From contig NZ_BLTE01000003.1 in NCBI RefSeq assembly GCF_013019105.1, positions 186,001 through 250,000 on the forward strand: a stretch of 64,000 bases of DNA. Reading direction: 5' to 3'. Shown here piece after piece: positions 53,881 to 63,062 of this stretch (position 1 is its first letter; every line of letters starts with the position of its first letter). The notes under the pieces are model-generated. The model was given only the letters and a program-made list of their open reading frames with translations. It did not search any database and had not been told where the DNA came from. The position numbers were made by a program, and so were the translations under genes. Origin of the DNA: Fundidesulfovibrio magnetotacticus (GTDB taxonomy: Bacteria > Desulfobacterota > Desulfovibrionia > Desulfovibrionales > Desulfovibrionaceae).

Positions 53881-55664
53881 TGCGTGGGACCCTCCTCGGA
53901 ATCCAGCAGCGAATAAAAGAACGTCAGCTGGTCCGGGAACTGTTGGAAGATGGTCTCGCGCACCAACTGGTTGGTGCGCGCCACGGTGGGCGACTCCAGC
54001 ACCTGCTTCAGGAGCTTCTTGCAGTCGTCCATGGTGGTCTGGCGGATGATGTGCTTGATGCCGGGAATGTTCTGCGGGTTCAGACTGATGGCGTCGATCT
54101 GCATGCCCATGAGGATGGGCACGCAGAACGGGTCGGAGGCCATCTCGCCGCAGAGGTTGCACTCGATGCCCGCCTGATGCGCCGAGTCCGTGACGTGCTT
54201 GATGGAGCGCACCACGGCGGGGTGCAACGGCTGGTACAGGTACGACACGTGCCGGTTGGTGCGGTCGATGCCCAGGGAGTACTGGATCAAATCGTTGGTG
54301 CCTATCGAGAAGAAGTCCACCTCGCGGGCCATGATCTCGGCGGTCATCACGGCCGAGGGCAGCTCCACCATCATGCCCACGGGCATGCCGGGGTTGTGGG
54401 GCAGTCCCTGGGCGGTCAGCTCGGCCTGGCACTGGCGCAGCAGGTTCATGGACTGGCGCAGCTCCTTGAGCCCCGAGATCATGGGGAACATGATGGAGAT
54501 GTTGCCCACCACGGAGGCCCGGGCGATGGCGCGCAGCTGGGTGCGGAACAGCTCGCGGTTGCGCAGGCAGAAGCGCACGGCGCGCAGGCCCATGGCGGGG
54601 TTCTGCTCCTCCAGGCGTCCGAAGTGGGCCATGAACTTGTCCGCGCCCAGGTCCAGGGTGCGCAGGATCACGCGCCGGGGCGCGAGGATGTCCGCCAGGT
54701 CGCGGTAGTGCTCGAAAAGTTCTTCCTCGGTGGGCAGCTCGGTGCGGTTGAGGTAGGTGTACTCGGTGCGGAACAGGCCGATGCCGTCGCCGCCGTTGTC
54801 GATGACCTGGGCCACTTCCTCGTAGAGTTCGATGTTGGCCTTCACCTTGAGGCGGTAGCCGTCCAGGGTCTCGCCGGGGAGGTGGCAGTTCTTGATGATG
54901 GCCCCCCGGTAGGACTCGAACTGGTACTTGAGGTCGCCGTAGGCCGCCAGCTCCTCCTCGGTGGGCTCCACGAGCACCACGCCCTTGAGGCCGTCCACCA
55001 CCACGATGGCGCCGTCCTGCACGGCGTCTTCCAGGCCGTCCACGCCCACCACGGCGGGAATGCCCAGGGACTTGGCCAGGATGCCCGCGTGGGAGGTCTT
55101 GCCGCCCTGCACGGTGGCGAAGCCCATGATCTTGTCCACCTGGAGTTCCACGGTGTCGGCAGGGGTGAGGTCGTGCGCCAGGAGCACGGCGCGGCTGCCC
55201 ATGGCCTTGAAGTCCACCTTGCGGCCCATGAGCTGCCCGCGCACGCGGTCGCAGACCACGCGCACGTCCTGGGCTCGTTCGCGGAAATAGGGGTCGTCCA
55301 GGGCGTTGAAGGCCTCTTCCAGGTCGGCCACGGCCTTTTCCAGGGCCCATTCGGCGTTGATGCGCAGTTCGGTCAGGTGGCGTTCGGCCGCGCCCTGGAG
55401 CTTGGGGTCGCTCATGATCATCAGGTGGGAGTCGATGATCAGGGCGTGGTCCTTGAGTTCGGCGGGCACGCGCTGGCGGATGCCGGAAAGCTCGTCGCGC
55501 GCCTGCTGGAATGCGACGCGCAGGCGCTCGCGTTCCTCGTCCAGGAGGCTTTCGGGCACCGTGTGGCGCGGGGCCTGGGCGAAGTGCGAGCGGTTGAGGA
55601 AAAAGGCCTTGCCGATGGCAATGCCAGCGGAGATGGGGATGCCGGCGAGCTTGGCGGTGGCCAT
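53877..55664 (-). CDS. ptsI: PTS enzyme I (phosphoenolpyruvate-protein phosphotransferase)
   Basis: 595 residues. N-terminal domain with the phosphohistidine His192 in GGKTSHAGILAKSLG; C-terminal PEP-binding barrel with GDGIGLFRTEYTYL, ALGADKF-type DLGADKF, and the catalytic Cys region ECNLCGEMASD. It passes phosphate from PEP to HPr. Located just downstream of ptsH with 8 nt between them and upstream of smpB. Confidence 0.95.
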   Translation of the reverse strand: MATAKLAGIPISAGIAIGKAFFLNRSHFAQAPRHTVPESLLDEERERLRVAFQQARDELSGIRQRVPAELKDHALIIDSHLMIMSDPKLQGAAERHLTELRINAEWALEKAVADLEEAFNALDDPYFRERAQDVRVVCDRVRGQLMGRKVDFKAMGSRAVLLAHDLTPADTVELQVDKIMGFATVQGGKTSHAGILAKSLGIPAVVGVDGLEDAVQDGAIVVVDGLKGVVLVEPTEEELAAYGDLKYQFESYRGAIIKNCHLPGETLDGYRLKVKANIELYEEVAQVIDNGGDGIGLFRTEYTYLNRTELPTEEELFEHYRDLADILAPRRVILRTLDLGADKFMAHFGRLEEQNPAMGLRAVRFCLRNRELFRTQLRAIARASVVGNISIMFPMISGLKELRQSMNLLRQCQAELTAQGLPHNPGMPVGMMVELPSAVMTAEIMAREVDFFSIGTNDLIQYSLGIDRTNRHVSYLYQPLHPAVVRSIKHVTDSAHQAGIECNLCGEMASDPFCVPILMGMQIDAISLNPQNIPGIKHIIRQTTMDDCKKLLKQVLESPTVARTNQLVRETIFQQFPDQLTFFYSLLDSEEGPTQ

Positions 55665-55672
55665 GGCGGGTC

Positions 55673-55981
55673 TCACTGGAAGCGGTGTTTGAACATGTCG
55701 GCCAGGGAATCGAGGGCCTGTCGGGCGTCGTGCCCCTTGGCGCGCAGCTCCAGGTTGGCCCCGTGCCCGGCGGCCAGGGTCAGGATGTCGAGGATGGATT
55801 TGGCGTCCACGGTCTGCGAGCCCATGGTGATGGCGATGTCGGCCGCGAAGGTCTGGGCGGCCTGGGCCAGGCGTGCGGCGGGTCGGGCGTGGAGGCCCTG
55901 CTCGTTGAGCACGCAGACCAGCCGGACGCATTCGTCGGCGCATTCCGAGTCGAGAGGGGGGGGCGATGTTGTATCGGGCAT
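55673..55981 (-). CDS. ptsH: PTS phosphocarrier HPr
   Basis: 102 residues, with a 16-residue N-terminal extension over the usual HPr. Active His31 in GLHARPAARL; the regulatory Ser62 in AKSILDIL, which could be phosphorylated by HPr kinase if one is present. Phosphate carrier between ptsI and the sugar-specific EII domains. Lies between the EIID gene and ptsI. Confidence 0.93.
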   Translation of the reverse strand: MPDTTSPPPLDSECADECVRLVCVLNEQGLHARPAARLAQAAQTFAADIAITMGSQTVDAKSILDILTLAAGHGANLELRAKGHDARQALDSLADMFKHRFQ

Positions 55982-56006
55982 TGTGGTCACCGTGAAAACC
56001 GGCAGA

Positions 56007-56756
56007 TCATACGTGAATCCAGAAAAAAAACAAACAGGCGACGATGGCCAGAGCAACCAGGAGCTCGCGGGGGATGCGGCTTCGCCCGGCGGCGAAGGCC
56101 AGGGCCAGCACGGAGGCCACGCCCAGGGCCCAGGCGGCGGGGCCCATGCCGCGCGGCCAGACCAGGGCCCAGAGCACCACCAGGAGCGCGCCGTTCAACA
56201 CCTTGATGCGCCGCCCCCAGTTGATCAGGTCCCAGTTGCGGATGCGCGTGAGCGCGGCGAAGCCGTGGCGGTAGCCCAGGATGAACGTGCCCAGCTTGAA
56301 CAGGTTGAGCGCCGCGAAGAGCGCGCCGCCCAGCAGGAACGCGGCCCAGGGCTGCCCTGCGGCCAGCAGGCAGGCCGTGGCCAGGGACCAGCACACGGCG
56401 AGGCTGCCGCCGAAGAAGGAGTCGCCCACGGCGGAGAGCGTGTAGACCACGGTGCTCTTCACCTGGTCAAGCATGGTGTCGGGGAACTGGCGGCGGGCGA
56501 TGCGCGCCTCCAGGGCCAGGAACACCCCCACGAGGAACGGGGTCCAGAAGGGGTGGGTGTTGTAGATTTTCAGGTAGCGCCGCCAGACGTGTCGCCTGGC
56601 CTGCGGGTCCGGGTAGAGGATTTCGAGGCCCGGCTCCATGGCCAGGGCCAGGCCCACGGTCTGGAGCCCGCGCGTGTTGAAGGAAGCGCCCACGAGATAG
56701 CATCGGAGGTAGGTCCGGATCAGGGTCCGGGTGGTGAGGGCGCCTGGGGTGTTCAT
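56007..56756 (-). CDS. PTS mannose-family EIID component
   Basis: 249 residues. Mannose/fructose/sorbose EIID: N-terminal RTYLRCYLVGASFNTRGLQ, GVFLALEARIARRQFP, YTLSAVGDSFFGGSL and C-terminal membrane segments. EIID normally works with EIIC as a channel. Here no EIIA, EIIB or EIIC gene lies upstream; the next gene is ald. Lies first in an EIID-ptsH-ptsI-smpB series. Confidence 0.9.
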   Translation of the reverse strand: MNTPGALTTRTLIRTYLRCYLVGASFNTRGLQTVGLALAMEPGLEILYPDPQARRHVWRRYLKIYNTHPFWTPFLVGVFLALEARIARRQFPDTMLDQVKSTVVYTLSAVGDSFFGGSLAVCWSLATACLLAAGQPWAAFLLGGALFAALNLFKLGTFILGYRHGFAALTRIRNWDLINWGRRIKVLNGALLVVLWALVWPRGMGPAAWALGVASVLALAFAAGRSRIPRELLVALAIVACLFFFWIHV

Positions 56757-56854
56757 GCCTGCACGGACCGAATGTTTGCCCGGATAGTGGCAAATCGCGA
56801 AGGAAATGACAAGCGCGGCGCGTCCCGGAGGGGCTTCGCGACGCCCGGAAGGGG

Positions 56855-56896
56855 GAAAAGAAGCGCCCCCGGCGGGCGTGGACCTGCCGGGGGCGC
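56855..56896 (-). terminator. Terminator of ald
   Basis: On the minus strand, a stem of 11 perfect G/C pairs extended by three more (one G-U), followed by TTCTTTTCC. It ends the ald transcript 21 nt after its stop and separates it from EIID. Confidence 0.8.
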
Positions 56897-56916
56897 GGAA
56901 AGCGGACTTTATCCGT

Positions 56917-58020
56917 CTAGAACACGTCGGCGGGGGCCACGGTGGCGATGTTGAAGGCCTCGCCCACGGCCTTGCAGGTGAGCAGGCCGTTGTGGACGTT
57001 CAGGCCGGGCAGCAGGCTGGCGTCGTCCTGGAGGGCGTCCAGGCCCTTGGCGGCCAGCTTCATGGCGTAGGGCAGGGTCTGGTTGGTGAGGGCGAAGGTG
57101 GAGGTGCGGGGCACCGCGCCGGGCATGTTGGCCACGCCGTAGTGCACCACGCCGTCCACCACGTAGGTGGGGTCCTTGTGGGTGGTGGCCTTGATGGTCT
57201 CCACGCAGCCGCCCTGGTCCACGGAGACGTCCACGATCACGGAGCCTTCCTTCATCACCTTGAGCATCTCGCGGGTGACCAGCTTGGGGGCCTTGGCGCC
57301 CACGATGAGCACGCCGCCCACCACGAGGTCGGCCTTGGCCACGGCGTCCCAGATGTTGGGCTCGGTGGAGGTGATGGTGGTCAGGCGGCCGCCGAATACG
57401 TCGTCGAGGTACTGCAGGCGCTTGTGGGAGACGTCCAGCAGGGTGACGTTGGCGCCCAGGCCCAGGGCCATCTTGGCGGCGTTGGTGCCCACCACGCCGC
57501 CGCCCAGCACCACCACGTTGCCGGGGGCCACGCCGGGCACGCCGCCCAGGAGCACGCCGCGACCGCCCTGGTACTTCTCCAGGTAGTGCGCGCCCACCTG
57601 GGTAGCCATGCGGCCGGCCACTTCGGACATGGGGGTGAGCAGGGGCAGGGAGCCGTCGGGCAGCTGCACGGTCTCGTAGGCCACGGCGGTGCACTTGGAG
57701 GCCAGCAGGGCTCGGGTCTGGGGTTCGTCGGCGGCCAGGTGCAGGTAGGTGAAGAGCAGCAGGTCCGGGCGCAGGTACGGGTATTCGGCCGCGATGGGCT
57801 CCTTGACCTTGATGACCATCTTGGCGCCCCAGGCCTGGGCGGCGGTGACGAGCTTGGCCCCGGCCTTGACGTATTCGTCGTTGGTGAGGCCCGAGCCCGC
57901 GCCCGCGCCGTCCTCAACGAGCACTTCGTGACCGGCGCGCACCAGGGAGGCGACGCCGCCGGGAGTCATGGCCACGCGATTTTCCTGAGGTTTGATCTCC
58001 TTGGGGATGCCGATGATCAT
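56917..58020 (-). CDS. ald: Alanine dehydrogenase
   Basis: 367 residues. N-terminal [20 protein letters not shown], substrate-binding His in YLHLAADEP, and NAD-binding [22 protein letters not shown], then [10 protein letters not shown]-terminal [26 protein letters not shown] is diagnostic. Interconverts alanine and pyruvate plus ammonia with NAD. AAGGAAG lies about 8 nt before the ATG. An inverted repeat sits 38 nt upstream. Confidence 0.97.
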   Translation of the reverse strand: MIIGIPKEIKPQENRVAMTPGGVASLVRAGHEVLVEDGAGAGSGLTNDEYVKAGAKLVTAAQAWGAKMVIKVKEPIAAEYPYLRPDLLLFTYLHLAADEPQTRALLASKCTAVAYETVQLPDGSLPLLTPMSEVAGRMATQVGAHYLEKYQGGRGVLLGGVPGVAPGNVVVLGGGVVGTNAAKMALGLGANVTLLDVSHKRLQYLDDVFGGRLTTITSTEPNIWDAVAKADLVVGGVLIVGAKAPKLVTREMLKVMKEGSVIVDVSVDQGGCVETIKATTHKDPTYVVDGVVHYGVANMPGAVPRTSTFALTNQTLPYAMKLAAKGLDALQDDASLLPGLNVHNGLLTCKAVGEAFNIATVAPADVF

Positions 58021-58548
58021 GGGAGTCTTCCTTGTTTGGGGTTGAAAGCTGTCAGATGTTCCTTTAAGCGGAACGGCCGTTAGTTTCAGCGAAATCTATG
58101 CAGCGTTGAACCGAACGAAGAAATCTCTCAAAGCAACAAAGATGTCAATATCTCGTGCGAAGGAGAAGTGAGAGGAGATGCCGTGCCCGTGAGGAAAACA
58201 AGTTGCGGCGCGGGGTTGCCGGACCGGGGAAAATCGGGTCAGGAGGGGCCGGGCGTTTCGTCAGGGTTGGAGGTGGCGTTGGTCAGAGCCGGGAGGCGTC
58301 GGAGACGGGTGGATCCGGCGCGTCAGGGGCGGGCGCGGCGCACGTCTCGGGCAGGATGCGGGGGCTTGTCGGCATCGACGCGCAAGGCTGGGGAGGACGA
58401 TCGAGCGGCGGCCCGGAGAGGGAGGCGGTCCGGGGAGGGAGGCGGCCGGGCGTCCCGGAGGGTGATGGCCGCCCCGGGGCGGGCGCGCGGGACCGGCGGA
58501 GCCCCGCGGGTCAAGGCGGGGGAGGGTGTGCTCCTGGCGGCGCGGGCG
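58021..58548. other. Long intergenic region upstream of ald
   Basis: 528 nt without a supported gene. The part nearest ald (58021-58180) is AT-richer and holds the inverted repeat at 58058-58074 and, on the minus strand, a TTGACA element near 58130-58140 without a good -10. The rest (58200-58548) is G-rich, without clear coding bias, hairpins or tRNA. Confidence 0.5.
58058..58074. repeat. Inverted repeat upstream of ald
   Basis: GTTCC-TTTAAGC-GGAAC, 5-bp arms with a 7-nt spacer, 38 nt before the ald start. Possible regulator site; no protein assigned. Confidence 0.4.
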
Positions 58549-59607
58549 TCAGCTTTCGCCGTCCCGCTGCCGGCGGGGCTTCCGGGCGGGCTTGGCGGGC
58601 GCGGAGGCGTCCTCGGAGGCCTTCTGGAAGCCGTATTCCAGGAGCCGGGCCGTCTCCACCTCGCGCACGATGGGGTTGCGCGCGCCAAGCACCACGGCGA
58701 TCAGGCGGGTGTTGCCGCGCTTGGCCGTGGCCGAGATGTTGTAGCCCGAGGCGCAGACGAAGCCGGTCTTCAGTCCGTCCACGCCATCGTAGCGCCCGAG
58801 CAGGGAGTTGGCGTTGCGGTGGGTCACGCCGTGGTAGGTGTGGGAGGTCATGGAGTGGATCACCAGCGATTCGGGGAAGCGGCGCAGGTAGGCGGCCGAG
58901 AGCCTGGCCAGGTCTCGCGCGGTGGTGAGCTGGCCCGAGGCGGGCAGGCCGTTGGGGGTCATGAAGGTGCTGCGCGTCATGCCCAGGCTCTTGGCCTTGG
59001 CGTTCATCAGGGCCACGAAGCGGCGCACGTCGCCCTTGCCCATGGTCTCGGCCACGGCCACGCAGGCGTTGTTGGCCGACACCACGCTGATGCCCTTGAT
59101 GATCTCCGAGAGCGGCACCTTCTCGCCCTTGTGCAGGGACATGGTGGACCCGCCCGTGCGCACCGCCGCCGTGCTGATCGGGATGGGCGTGTTGGGGCCG
59201 AGCCAGCCCTGGGCCATGGCCTCGCGGATAAGATAGAGGGTGAGCACCTTGGTCACGGAGGCGGGGGCGATGCGCTCGTCGGCGTCGTGCTCGTAGTATA
59301 TCTTGCCGTTGTTCATGTTCATCAGGATCGCGGCCTTCACGTTGAGGCGCAGTTCCTGCTTGTCTTCAGGGGCGGGAGCGCGGGACGCGGCGGCGCGCTC
59401 CGCAGAGCGCTTCTTCCTGGAGGACTTGGAGCGCGGGCTGGAAGCCGAGACGGACTTCTCCGCCTTGGATCGCTTGACGCTCTGCTCCTTCTTTGAAGAG
59501 GAGCGTGCCAGGGATTCCACGGGGCTGACTGATACGGCGAGAAACGAAGCCAAAGCCAGGCACAAGAGTACGGGCCAGGCGGTTCTCCAGTGAACGGACG
59601 CCTTCAT
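58549..59607 (-). CDS. D-alanyl-D-alanine carboxypeptidase (PBP5/6-type, S11)
   Basis: 352 residues. Signal peptide, then a Ser/Lys/Arg-rich linker of about 50 residues that is unusual for the family, then the S11 core with all three active motifs: SVTK (117-120), SAN (176-178) and KTG (279-281). Trims peptidoglycan pentapeptides in the periplasm. The C-terminal membrane-anchor domain of PBP5 is absent; the tail is short and basic. Confidence 0.92.
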   Translation of the reverse strand: MKASVHWRTAWPVLLCLALASFLAVSVSPVESLARSSSKKEQSVKRSKAEKSVSASSPRSKSSRKKRSAERAAASRAPAPEDKQELRLNVKAAILMNMNNGKIYYEHDADERIAPASVTKVLTLYLIREAMAQGWLGPNTPIPISTAAVRTGGSTMSLHKGEKVPLSEIIKGISVVSANNACVAVAETMGKGDVRRFVALMNAKAKSLGMTRSTFMTPNGLPASGQLTTARDLARLSAAYLRRFPESLVIHSMTSHTYHGVTHRNANSLLGRYDGVDGLKTGFVCASGYNISATAKRGNTRLIAVVLGARNPIVREVETARLLEYGFQKASEDASAPAKPARKPRRQRDGES

Positions 59608-59651
59608 GCGCCGGGTTCTTACGTGCTGGGAACGGTTTGGTCAACGCGCGA

Positions 59652-60941
59652 TCAGAGCGCGCGCAGCACCGCGAACCATGCGCAGCCGAAGACGAAGAGC
59701 CCCAGGCACGGAGCCATCACCTTGCGCCAGGAGCGGGCGGGGTCCACCCCGAAGTACTGGCAGGTCATGACGAAACAGATGTGCAGGGGCGAGGCCATCA
59801 CGCCCGTGAACCCGGAAACCAGGGCCAGCACGGCCCAGGCAAGGGCCTGGTCGCGCAGGCCCAGCTGGTCCAGCAGGCCCAGGATCAGCGGATAGGACGC
59901 GCCCACGAAGGCCATGGTGATGCCCGCCACCATGCCCACCAGCAGCGGCACGAACACGGCGGCGGCCAGAAGCGCCGCGTCGCCGCCCAGCTTCACCAGC
60001 TCGCGCACCACCGAGGCTTCGGTAAGCACCTGGTTGAAGGCGAAGATGGCCGCCACCAGCACCAGGGTCTGGCGCAGCTCCTTCTGGAGCAGGCTCTGCA
60101 CCAGGAAGTCGCGCCCGGCCCGGTTCTGGACGAAGGCCACCACGATGGCCACGGCCAGGGCGGCGATGATGCCCACCTCGAAGGAAGCCTCCGGGAAGGA
60201 AGAGGCAACGGCCGCCTCCAGCAGGAAGGAGCCCGCGATGGCCACGATCAGGGGCGCGCCCAGGCGCAGGGCCAGGAGCGGGTCGCGGGCCGGGGGCGTC
60301 TGGTCCTGGGCGGTCTGGTCCAGGGCCTTGAGCCTCGGGCCCATGGGCCGCAGGATGAACCACCAGCCCAGGAGCGCGAAGGCCAGCGAGCCCGCGCACG
60401 TGTGGACCACCACGGTGGAGAGGGGCAGGCCCAGGAGCCCGGCGGTCATGATGATGCCGGGGTAGAGGGGCCAGCAGAGCTCCCAGACGTGGCGGAACCA
60501 GTAGTTCACCAGGGACATCTCGTCCTCGGTGACGCCCAGGGGCGTGCCGGTCTGGCGCACCATGGGCGCGGAGAAGGCCGCGCCGCCGGGCATGGGCAAA
60601 AGCCCGATGAGCACCGGAAAGAAGATGAGCCGCAGCCTGCGGCTGGGCAGGAAGCCCGCCAGGGCGTCCATGAGCCGCAGCGACTGCCCCGTGCGCTCCA
60701 GCACGTGGGAGAGCATGAGGATGAGCACCACGATGGCCGCCAGCGACAGGCACTGCCACGTGAGCGCCGCCGAGACCGCAGCCTCGGCCCACGCGCCCGG
60801 CCCCATGCCGAAAAGCAGGGCCAGCAGGAAGCCCCCCGCCAGGATGGAGGGGCCGATGCCAAGCTTCAGGCGCATGCCCGCCAACATGCAGCCGAACACG
60901 CCGAGAACCTTCGCCAGGGCCAGGAGGCCTTCGAAAACCAT
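59652..60941 (-). CDS. DUF401-family membrane protein
   Basis: 429 residues, about 11 hydrophobic segments. The LLPMPGGAAFSAPMV and NYWFRHVWELCWPLYPG motifs identify the DUF401 permease-like family, distantly related to Na+/dicarboxylate-type carriers. Substrate unknown. Lies 44 nt upstream of the carboxypeptidase and 28 nt downstream of the YkgJ-like gene, probably one operon. Confidence 0.85.
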   Translation of the reverse strand: MVFEGLLALAKVLGVFGCMLAGMRLKLGIGPSILAGGFLLALLFGMGPGAWAEAAVSAALTWQCLSLAAIVVLILMLSHVLERTGQSLRLMDALAGFLPSRRLRLIFFPVLIGLLPMPGGAAFSAPMVRQTGTPLGVTEDEMSLVNYWFRHVWELCWPLYPGIIMTAGLLGLPLSTVVVHTCAGSLAFALLGWWFILRPMGPRLKALDQTAQDQTPPARDPLLALRLGAPLIVAIAGSFLLEAAVASSFPEASFEVGIIAALAVAIVVAFVQNRAGRDFLVQSLLQKELRQTLVLVAAIFAFNQVLTEASVVRELVKLGGDAALLAAAVFVPLLVGMVAGITMAFVGASYPLILGLLDQLGLRDQALAWAVLALVSGFTGVMASPLHICFVMTCQYFGVDPARSWRKVMAPCLGLFVFGCAWFAVLRAL

Positions 60942-60969
60942 GGTCGCTTCCTTTCCCGGCGGACGTCGG

Positions 60970-61548
60970 CTAGCGGGGCGGTCCCGCCAGGATCATCTCG
61001 GCCAGGGTCATGTCCACTTTTGGGGTCTGGTTGCGCCGACTCCCCAGGAATTCCATCTCCAGCTGGGCCAGCTCGCGGTAGAGGGGGGTGCGGTCCACCA
61101 CGGGGGGCTTGGCCGGATCGGCCAGGTCCATGCAGCGGGGGCAGCCCGGGAACTGGCGCAGGCCGTCGCGGCCCAGCACCACGTTGGGCACGCCGTAGAG
61201 GCGGCAGATCATCATGCGGTGTTCGTAGAGGCCGCAGCCGCCCTCGTCGTTGAGCGGGCACATGGCGTCGGGCGTGCGGCCTTCGTCCAGGGCCTGGCGG
61301 GCCTTGGCCACGTAGTCGCGGGCGCGCTCCACGTAGGCCTCGCGGCGCTCGGCGGGCAGGGCGTCCAGGCCCTCCCAGAGGTAATGCCATTCGATGTGCG
61401 TGTGGTGCTGGAAGTAGCTGACGCAGCAGTTGCTGGCGCAATCCCGGCAGGTGAAGCCCTGGGGGGCGGCCTGGGCATAGGCCTGGGCCATCTTGCCGTA
61501 GAGGGCGGCCAGCCGCCGGGACAGGGTGCGTTTGCTCACGTGTTTCAT
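60970..61548 (-). CDS. YkgJ-family cysteine-cluster protein
   Basis: 192 residues. A CxxCxxxCC N-terminal set (CRDCASNCC), then CPLNDEGGCGLYEHRMMICRLYG and a later CPRC form the Zn/Fe-chelating pattern of the YkgJ (PF03692) family. Function unknown; cytoplasmic. ATG at 61548 is preceded by GGAGG. Confidence 0.87.
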   Translation of the reverse strand: MKHVSKRTLSRRLAALYGKMAQAYAQAAPQGFTCRDCASNCCVSYFQHHTHIEWHYLWEGLDALPAERREAYVERARDYVAKARQALDEGRTPDAMCPLNDEGGCGLYEHRMMICRLYGVPNVVLGRDGLRQFPGCPRCMDLADPAKPPVVDRTPLYRELAQLEMEFLGSRRNQTPKVDMTLAEMILAGPPR

Positions 61549-61592
61549 GGGTGCCTCCGGAGGCGTCCCCCTACTCCCATCGGCCGCGAATT

Positions 61593-61973
61593 TCAAACCT
61601 TCCCGGCAGGGCGGGAGGCCGCCAGGGCCTCGCGGCCGAACACGTCCTCCATCACCTCCAGGGCGAAGCGCGCCGACACCGTGGCCGGTCCTCCGCCCAT
61701 CTCCATGCCCACCTCCACGGCCTCCAGCACCTGGCGCACGCCCGCGCCGGACAGGGCGGCCTGCTCCACGTGCCACTGCATGCACGAGCGGCAGTCGATC
61801 ACCACCGAGATGCCCACGGCGATCAACTCCTTCACCTGCCTTGAGAGCGCCCCGTCGGCATAGGTGGCGCGCTCCATGTCCAGGAAGGCCTTGTAGACCG
61901 GGGAGTCCATGTCCAGCAGGCGCTTGTGGGCCTTTTTGCGGGCCAGGGAGAGGGATTTCAGGGAGTCGTCCAT
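61593..61973 (-). CDS. Carboxymuconolactone decarboxylase-family (AhpD-like) protein
   Basis: 126 residues, all-helical. CxxC redox pair with the third conserved His: C61, C64, H68 in CRSCMQWH, as in AhpD-type alkylhydroperoxide reductases. Probably peroxidase or disulfide-reducing activity. An AAAGGA SD lies upstream. It is divergent from a LysR regulator, its likely controller. Confidence 0.88.
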   Translation of the reverse strand: MDDSLKSLSLARKKAHKRLLDMDSPVYKAFLDMERATYADGALSRQVKELIAVGISVVIDCRSCMQWHVEQAALSGAGVRQVLEAVEVGMEMGGGPATVSARFALEVMEDVFGREALAASRPAGKV

Positions 61974-62062
61974 GAGGGAATCCTTTGTTTTGGTTTGCCG
62001 AACGTTGCCAGGCGTCCTCAAGGCTTGATCCAGGAGGTAGCCTCTGGCATGTTGAGTGACAA

Positions 62063-62076
62063 GCGAATCGTTTCGC
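62063..62076. promoter_or_regulatory. Candidate LysR operator
   Basis: GCGAA-TCGT-TTCGC inverted repeat in the 128-nt intergenic region between the AhpD-like and LysR genes, where LysR-type T-N11-A sites usually lie. Confidence 0.4.
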
Positions 62077-62101
62077 ACTGTCTGTTCGGAGATGATGAAC
62101 A

Positions 62102-62998
62102 ATGCTCGAACTGCGTCTGCTCAAGACCTTCCTGGCGGTGGTTTCGGCCGGGTCCGTGCGCGGGGCGGCCGAGGCCCTGCACCTCGCGCCCTCCACCGTG
62201 ACGGCCCAGCTCAAGGGTCTGGAAGACTCCCTGGGCGCGCCGCTCTTCGACCGCGTGGGACGCGGCGTGCTCCTGGCCGAACAGGGCAGGCGGCTCCTGG
62301 CCCACGCCCGCAGGCTGGTGGACCTGGAGGCCGAGGCGCGCCGGGCCCTCTCGGCCCGCGACGACGAGGCGGGCGAGCTGGCCCTGCGCGTCTCCGAGAG
62401 CCTGGGGGCCTGGCGTCTGCCCGGGGTGCTGCGCCGCTTCCGGGAGCGCTTCCCCCAGACGCGCCTGCGCGTGGACAAGACCTCCCGCCAGGGGTTGGCG
62501 CGCGACCTGGCCCACGGGGTGACGGACGTGGCCCTGCTCCTGGGCGAGCCTTTCACGGGGCCGTCGCTGGCGGTGGAGGTTCTCGGGCGCGAGCCGCTCA
62601 CGGTGATCCTGCCGCCGGGATCGCCCCTGGACGGCGGCGTGGCCAGGCCCGAGGACCTGGCGGGGATGCCCCTGTTCCTCACGCGCTATGTCTGGAGCGC
62701 GCGGCGGCTCATCGAGGAGGCCCTGAGCCGGGCCCACGTGCGCCCGGAGGCGGTGGTGGAGTGCTCCAGCGTGGAGATCGTGAAGCGTTGCGTGGCCTCG
62801 GGGCTGGGGGCCTCGGTGTGCCCGCTGTTCGCCGTGCGGGCCGAGGCGGCGCGGGGGGAGCTTTCCCTGGCCGGGTTCAGCGGCGGGCCGCTCTGGGCCA
62901 GCGTGCTCCTGGTGCGCCACGAGGGGCGCTGGCTCTCGCCCGCGGCCGGGGCCTTCCTGGAGGCGGCGAGGGAGTGCTTCACCCCCGCGCGGGCGTGA
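62102..62998 (+). CDS. LysR-family transcriptional regulator
   Basis: 298 residues. N-terminal winged helix (MLELRLLKTFLAVVSAGSVRGAAEALHLAPSTVTAQLKGLEDSLG) and a substrate-binding domain (about 90-295). Divergent arrangement implies control of the AhpD-like gene and itself; the effector is unknown. Its last codons lie in a 25-nt direct repeat shared with the neighbouring kinase gene end. Confidence 0.93.
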   Translation: MLELRLLKTFLAVVSAGSVRGAAEALHLAPSTVTAQLKGLEDSLGAPLFDRVGRGVLLAEQGRRLLAHARRLVDLEAEARRALSARDDEAGELALRVSESLGAWRLPGVLRRFRERFPQTRLRVDKTSRQGLARDLAHGVTDVALLLGEPFTGPSLAVEVLGREPLTVILPPGSPLDGGVARPEDLAGMPLFLTRYVWSARRLIEEALSRAHVRPEAVVECSSVEIVKRCVASGLGASVCPLFAVRAEAARGELSLAGFSGGPLWASVLLVRHEGRWLSPAAGAFLEAARECFTPARA

Positions 62999-63002
62999 GG
63001 GG
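62978..63002. repeat. Direct repeat, copy 1
   Basis: A 25-nt sequence beginning TTCACCCCCGCGCGGGCGTG at the end of the LysR gene is repeated exactly 60 nt further on at 63038-63062. It includes the stop codon of this gene. Confidence 0.65.
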
Positions 63003-63037
63003 GCAATCCACCCGCGTCCAACCAGCACCTAACCAGT

Positions 63038-63062
63038 TTCACCCCCGCGCGGGCGTGAGGGG
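63038..63062. repeat. Direct repeat, copy 2
   Basis: Second copy of the 25-nt repeat, in the 3' end of the minus-strand kinase gene, where it supplies the final LTPARG codons and the stop. Confidence 0.65.

Noticed and set aside
58168-59496. Long plus-strand open frame across the ald upstream region and the carboxypeptidase gene.
   Set aside because: High-GC shadow of the minus-strand S11 gene; no start signal or recognisable domain.
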